Both the position numbers and the translations under genes were made by a program. Under the pieces are notes generated by a model, which did no database searches, was not told the origin of the DNA, and worked only from the letters and a program-made list of their open reading frames with translations. Below are positions 5,448-9,004 of a stretch of 9,004 nt of DNA, one piece after another. This DNA comes from JAFAVZ01 sp036009105 (GTDB lineage: Bacteria > Acidobacteriota > Thermoanaerobaculia > Gp7-AA8): the NCBI GenBank assembly GCA_036009105.1, contig DASYMJ010000037.1, forward strand, positions 1-9,004, in the 5' to 3' direction. Within the stretch, counting starts at the first letter, position 1. Each line of letters opens with the position of its first letter.

Positions 5448-7604
5448 ATGCGAACTCTCCCGGCGATCCTCCTCTCTCTCCTGGTCGTTTTCCCCCTCTT
5501 TGCCGACCTTCCCGTAGCCGCTCCGGCGCTCCGCCCGGCCACCGGCTCCCAGTACTTCCCCGTGCTTGCCAGCAACGGCACCGACGCGCTCGCCGCCTGG
5601 CGCGACGACCGGGCCATGGTCGAGTTGCCCAGCCTCACGCCGACCTCGCCCGAGCGCGAGGTCTACGCCGCGCGCATCGCGGCCGACGGCACACCCGGCG
5701 AGAACTTCGACGTCACGCCGAGCGTGGAGGAAGACATCGCGCCGGCCGTGGTCTGGAACGGCGACGAGTACGTCGTGGCTCATCTGATGACGCCGCGCTT
5801 CGGCTTCGAGGGCGGCATCCGCTTCACGCGGGTCAAGCCCGGCGACGCCGGCGACAACCGCCTCATCGCCCGCTCGGAGTACGCGCCGGCGCCGCAGTTC
5901 GGCTTTTTCGGCAGCCTGGCCCTGGCCTGGAACGGCGAGGAGTACCTGGCCGTCGTCGGCGCGCAATTCGCGGCGGACAACACCGGCGTCTTCGCCCTGC
6001 GCGTCGACCGCTCCTTTCATCCCATTGGCTCCGCGTTCCTGATCGCGTCCGGCCAGACCGGGCAGCCTGCCGTCGCCAGCGACGGCAACAGCTTCCTCGT
6101 CACCTGGTGGGACGCGCGCCGCATCGGCGCCGCCACGGTCTCGGCGGGCGGCTCGGTCGCCGTGCAGCCGTTCCTCTCCGAAGCTCCGGCCAGCGGCGCC
6201 GTCTCCGCCCCGGCCATGGTGTGGAACGGCCGGCGGTACCTGGTCACCTGGACCGACCCGGTCGTCCACGCGCGCTTCGTGGAGCGGGAAGGGACGCCCT
6301 CCGCGGCCGTGCTCGATCTCTTCAGCGCCGGCCGCGGTACGGCCGTGGCCTGGAACGGCAGCGAGTACCTCGTGCCGTTCGTCACGGAAGGCGACCGCTT
6401 CGACCTCTATGCGCTGCGCCTGGACGCCGAAGGAAAGGTGCTCGATGCGCAGCCATTCCCGATCGCGGCCAGCGACGCGGCGGAGACCACGCCCGCGGCG
6501 GTGGCCGTCGGCAACCGTTTCCTGGTCGCCTGGTCGGATGACGAGACGATCCGTTCCGCCGTGATCTCCGGCAGCGTTCCGCAACAGCAGGCAGTCGTCG
6601 CCAACAGCCTCGGCACGCAGCTCCACGCCCGCGGCGTTTTCGATGGGACGAATTTCGCCTTCACCTGGCTGGAGGACGGGAAGGTCTACTTCGGCCGCGT
6701 CACGCCGGAAGGCCAGCCGCTCGACGGCGGCGGCACCCTCCTCGGCAGCGGATTCGAGACGCAGCTGGCGTGGAATGGCCAGCAGTACGTCGTTGCTTTC
6801 GGCCTGACCAACGGCTCTCAAAGCGGCGTGGTGCGCATCGATCGGGACGGCAAGGTGCTCGACCTCGCGCCGCGGGTGGTCCCCATCGTCTCGGCCCTGG
6901 CCACCGACGGCCGCGACTTCCTCCTGCTGACGCGGACGAGCGTCCAGCCCGCCCGCATCCGCCCCCTCATCCTCACCGCGCAGGGCGAGCTCTTGCAGCG
7001 GCCGTCCCTCCCCGACCTGCCGTTCGACTCGCTCTACCCCGCAGTCAGCTGGAACGGCACGCACTACGTGGTGGTCTACACGCAGGCCACCGAGCCGTTC
7101 TGCTTCAAGTGCAACCAGAAGTACGAGCTGCACACCGTGCTGCTCGATCGCGCCGGCAATCCGGCGTCGCCCATCCGCACCATCGTCGCGGCGACCGGCT
7201 TCCCCTCCATCTTCGTGCAGGCCCGGGTCGCCAGCGGCGGCGGCTCGACCGTCGCCGTCTTCGCCAGCGGCAGCGACGCCACGGTCGCGCGCATCGCCGA
7301 GGATGGCGTGCCGGCGCTCGCTCCTCGCGTGCCGGATTTCCCCTATCCCACCAGCATGATCTGGAGCGGCTCGGACTTTGTCGTCACCTCGGTCCACGGC
7401 TTCTCAGCCATCCGCCTTTCCGCGGACGGCTCGCTGCTGCTGCGCTTCCCGCTCGGGGATCCATCCGCCAGCGATCCGCTGCTCGTCGCCGGTGCGCCGC
7501 GGCTGACCATCGTGTACGACCGGGCCCAGCGCATGGAAGGGCAGGGGACGATCCGCCGCGCGTTCTTCGACTTCGTGCAGGAGCGGAGGCGGCGCGCGCG
7601 GTAG
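5448..7604 (+). CDS. Secreted protein of about 14 propeller-like WNG repeats
   Basis: This 718-residue protein begins with MRTLPAILLSLLVVFPLFA, a signal peptide probably cleaved near A19. The rest is a chain of about 14 units of 42-60 residues. Each has a strand like AVxWNGxxYLVxW at about residues 41, 100, 158, 208, 256, 299, 351, 397, 439, 484, 532, 592, 637 and 679. Most are followed by a strand and turn like VYALRLDAEGKVLD. Fourteen units would fit two seven-bladed beta-propellers, which is inference. I see no Asp-box sialidase motif and no catalytic site. C552 and C555 (CFKC) form the only CxxC, inside an insertion in unit 11, and the protein ends in an unusual RRRRAR tail. The ATG at 5448 is chosen because the signal peptide starts there; the frame is open upstream only as antisense of queC. 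Similar proteins are common but uncharacterised in Acidobacteriota and myxobacteria. The role may be binding at the cell surface. Confidence 0.85.
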   Translation: MRTLPAILLSLLVVFPLFADLPVAAPALRPATGSQYFPVLASNGTDALAAWRDDRAMVELPSLTPTSPEREVYAARIAADGTPGENFDVTPSVEEDIAPAVVWNGDEYVVAHLMTPRFGFEGGIRFTRVKPGDAGDNRLIARSEYAPAPQFGFFGSLALAWNGEEYLAVVGAQFAADNTGVFALRVDRSFHPIGSAFLIASGQTGQPAVASDGNSFLVTWWDARRIGAATVSAGGSVAVQPFLSEAPASGAVSAPAMVWNGRRYLVTWTDPVVHARFVEREGTPSAAVLDLFSAGRGTAVAWNGSEYLVPFVTEGDRFDLYALRLDAEGKVLDAQPFPIAASDAAETTPAAVAVGNRFLVAWSDDETIRSAVISGSVPQQQAVVANSLGTQLHARGVFDGTNFAFTWLEDGKVYFGRVTPEGQPLDGGGTLLGSGFETQLAWNGQQYVVAFGLTNGSQSGVVRIDRDGKVLDLAPRVVPIVSALATDGRDFLLLTRTSVQPARIRPLILTAQGELLQRPSLPDLPFDSLYPAVSWNGTHYVVVYTQATEPFCFKCNQKYELHTVLLDRAGNPASPIRTIVAATGFPSIFVQARVASGGGSTVAVFASGSDATVARIAEDGVPALAPRVPDFPYPTSMIWSGSDFVVTSVHGFSAIRLSADGSLLLRFPLGDPSASDPLLVAGAPRLTIVYDRAQRMEGQGTIRRAFFDFVQERRRRAR

Positions 7605-7615
7605 CATACGGCGCC

Positions 7616-8929
7616 ATGAGCGAGCTGAACGTCTACGAACTTCTCAACCGCAAGCGCCGCGGCGCCCCGCTCGATACGCGCGAGATCGAAGCCTTCATCG
7701 AGCGCTACACGCGCGGCGGGATCCCCGACTACCAGATGTCCGCGCTGCTGATGGCCATCGCCATCAACGGCATGACCGCCGCCGAGATGGCCACGCTGAC
7801 CCAGGCCATGCTCCGCTCCGGCGAGCAGTGGCATCTGCGGGACCAGTACGACTTCATCGCCGACAAGCACTCCACCGGCGGCGTGGGGGACAAGGTCTCG
7901 CTCGTCCTCTCGCCGTGGGTCGCCGCGTGCGGCGTCAAGATCGGCATGCTCTCCGGCCGCGGCCTGGGCCACACCGGCGGGACGCTGGACAAGCTGGAGG
8001 CCATCCCCGGCTTCAACGCGCGCCTCTCCCGCGAGCAGTTCGACCAGGCCGTCGCCGACGCCGGCTGCGTGATCTCCACCTCGACGGAAGGCATCGCGCC
8101 GGCGGACAAGAAGATCTACGCGCTGCGCGACGTCACCGGCACGGTGGAGTCGCTGCCGCTGATCACCGCCTCGATCATGTCGAAGAAATTGGCCATGGGC
8201 GCCTCCGCGCTCATCCTCGACGTGAAGACCGGCAGCGGCGCCTTCATGCGCCACTACCAGGATTCGAAGGCGCTCGCCCAGTCGCTCATCGCCGCCGCCG
8301 AAGGCTCCGGCACGAAGGTGGAGGCGCTCATCACCGACATGGACCGGCCGCTCGGTGTGGCTGCCGGCAACGCGAACGAGATCATCGAGACCATCGAGGT
8401 CCTCAAGGGCCACGGCCCGGCCGACGTGCTGGAGGTGACCCGCGCTCAGGCCGAGCGCCTGTTGGTGATGTCCGGCCGCTACGACGAGGCCTCCGCCAAC
8501 GCCGCCCTCGCCGAGGCCCTCTCCTCCGGCCGCGCCCTGGAACAAACCCGCAAATGGATCGCCGCCCAGGGCGGCAACCCGGCCATCTGCGACGACTATT
8601 CGTTGCTCCCCCAACCCTCCACGACGATCGAAGTGCTCGCCCCCCAATCCGGCTACATCACCCACATCGACACCTACCAGGCCGGCATGTTCACGGTGGA
8701 CCTCGGCGCCGGCCGCAAGAAGGCCGATGACGAGATCGACTACGCCGCCGGCGTGATGTTCGACCGCAACACCGGCGACCAGGTCCGCGCCGGCGACCCC
8801 ATCGCCCGCATCCAACTCGGCCGCACCTCGCGCGACGCGGAGGAGCTCCGCGCGCGCTTCTTAGGGTTCGTGCAGTTCGGAGCGGAGCCGCCGGCAGGCC
8901 GGCCGCTGGTGCACGAACATTTGCGATGA
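7616..8929 (+). CDS. deoA: Thymidine / pyrimidine-nucleoside phosphorylase
   Basis: This 437-residue cytoplasmic enzyme splits thymidine or other pyrimidine nucleosides with phosphate into the base and (deoxy)ribose 1-phosphate for salvage and catabolism. The phosphate-binding KHSTGGVGDKVSL is at 84-96 and the family signature SGRGLGHTGGTLDKLE at 113-128. H85, R171, S186 and K190 occupy the same numbers as the substrate-binding residues of the E. coli enzyme. The C-terminal domain, with IEVLAPQSGYI at 338-348 and RAGDPIARI at 391-399, is complete. The length is between that of typical DeoA (about 440) and Pdp (about 433), so thymidine-only versus broad pyrimidine specificity is unresolved. 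The ATG lies 11 bases after the preceding stop, without a clear ribosome binding site, so cotranscription is likely. Its TGA overlaps the next start by four bases. Confidence 0.96.
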   Translation: MSELNVYELLNRKRRGAPLDTREIEAFIERYTRGGIPDYQMSALLMAIAINGMTAAEMATLTQAMLRSGEQWHLRDQYDFIADKHSTGGVGDKVSLVLSPWVAACGVKIGMLSGRGLGHTGGTLDKLEAIPGFNARLSREQFDQAVADAGCVISTSTEGIAPADKKIYALRDVTGTVESLPLITASIMSKKLAMGASALILDVKTGSGAFMRHYQDSKALAQSLIAAAEGSGTKVEALITDMDRPLGVAAGNANEIIETIEVLKGHGPADVLEVTRAQAERLLVMSGRYDEASANAALAEALSSGRALEQTRKWIAAQGGNPAICDDYSLLPQPSTTIEVLAPQSGYITHIDTYQAGMFTVDLGAGRKKADDEIDYAAGVMFDRNTGDQVRAGDPIARIQLGRTSRDAEELRARFLGFVQFGAEPPAGRPLVHEHLR

Positions 8930-9004
8930 GAGACAGAGTATTCGCGTGGGACCTGCAGAAGGCGCGCACGAATCGCCAGAAGCACGGCGTCAGTTTCGAG
9001 GAGG
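8926..9004 (+). CDS. brnT: BrnT-type ribonuclease toxin, N-terminal fragment cut by the window edge
   Basis: An ATG overlapping the phosphorylase stop (ATGA) opens a frame of 26 codons to the window end. The peptide has FAWDLQKARTNRQKHGVSFE from residue 6, matching the start of the BrnT (DUF497) family: a Trp-Asp pair, then Lys, Asn and the KHGVSF block at about 19-24. Known BrnT proteins are about 90-100 residues long, have a RelE-like fold, cleave RNA, and are neutralised by BrnA, usually encoded just downstream. That partner would lie outside the window. Using the stop codon of a metabolic gene as its start context is unusual for a toxin. The family call rests on only 26 residues but the motif is distinctive; an orphan DUF497 protein is possible. 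Confidence 0.8.
   Translation, partial: MRDRVFAWDLQKARTNRQKHGVSFEE

Noticed and set aside
5430..7397. Long upstream extension of the queC frame, giving an 880-residue protein
   Set aside because: The extension is antisense to the secreted repeat protein and has the biased composition of a shadow frame; QueC proteins are about 220 residues, matching the GTG start.
7343..8815. A 490-codon minus-strand frame opposite the phosphorylase gene
   Set aside because: It is a Gly/Ala/Val-rich shadow of deoA with no domain; deoA has full family signatures on the plus strand.

Overview
This 9-kb window is GC-rich and almost completely coding. It holds seven genes on the minus strand, running from about 5429 leftward off the edge at position 1, and three on the plus strand, running from 5448 off the right edge. 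No rRNA, tRNA, CRISPR array, insertion sequence or phage gene was seen, and there is no gene-free stretch longer than about 20 bases. The gene content suggests a free-living, high-GC bacterium, most plausibly Acidobacteriota or a related soil or metagenomic lineage. This rests on three things: a short, extensively overlapping mixed housekeeping operon, a secreted WNG-repeat propeller-like protein, and a copy of a short interspersed repeat that I associate with such genomes. The assignment is an inference, not an identification.

Minus-strand operon, in transcription order: queC (preQ0 synthase), queE (7-carboxy-7-deazaguanine synthase), methylmalonyl-CoA epimerase with a TTG start, an unrecognised 106-aa protein, an unrecognised lipoprotein, a short TyrA-type prephenate dehydrogenase, and a large YfhO-like membrane protein cut by the window edge. 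Four junctions overlap by 1 or 4 bases (TGATG or ATGA), one abuts exactly, and one has a 19-base gap, so a single transcript with translational coupling is likely. The functions are unrelated: queuosine/7-deazaguanine synthesis, propionyl-CoA metabolism, tyrosine synthesis and envelope glycosylation. This looks like a housekeeping operon rather than a single pathway.

Plus strand: a 718-aa secreted protein made of about 14 propeller-like repeats starts only 18 bases from the queC start. It is followed by thymidine/pyrimidine-nucleoside phosphorylase and, overlapping that stop codon, by the first 26 codons of a BrnT-type toxin that leaves the window.

The most notable points are the repeat element that encodes part of TyrA in frame, the BrnT toxin start fused to the end of the nucleoside phosphorylase gene, the 14-unit secreted repeat protein, and the small conserved-looking protein coupled to the epimerase. 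I found no clear sign of a wholly new multi-gene system.
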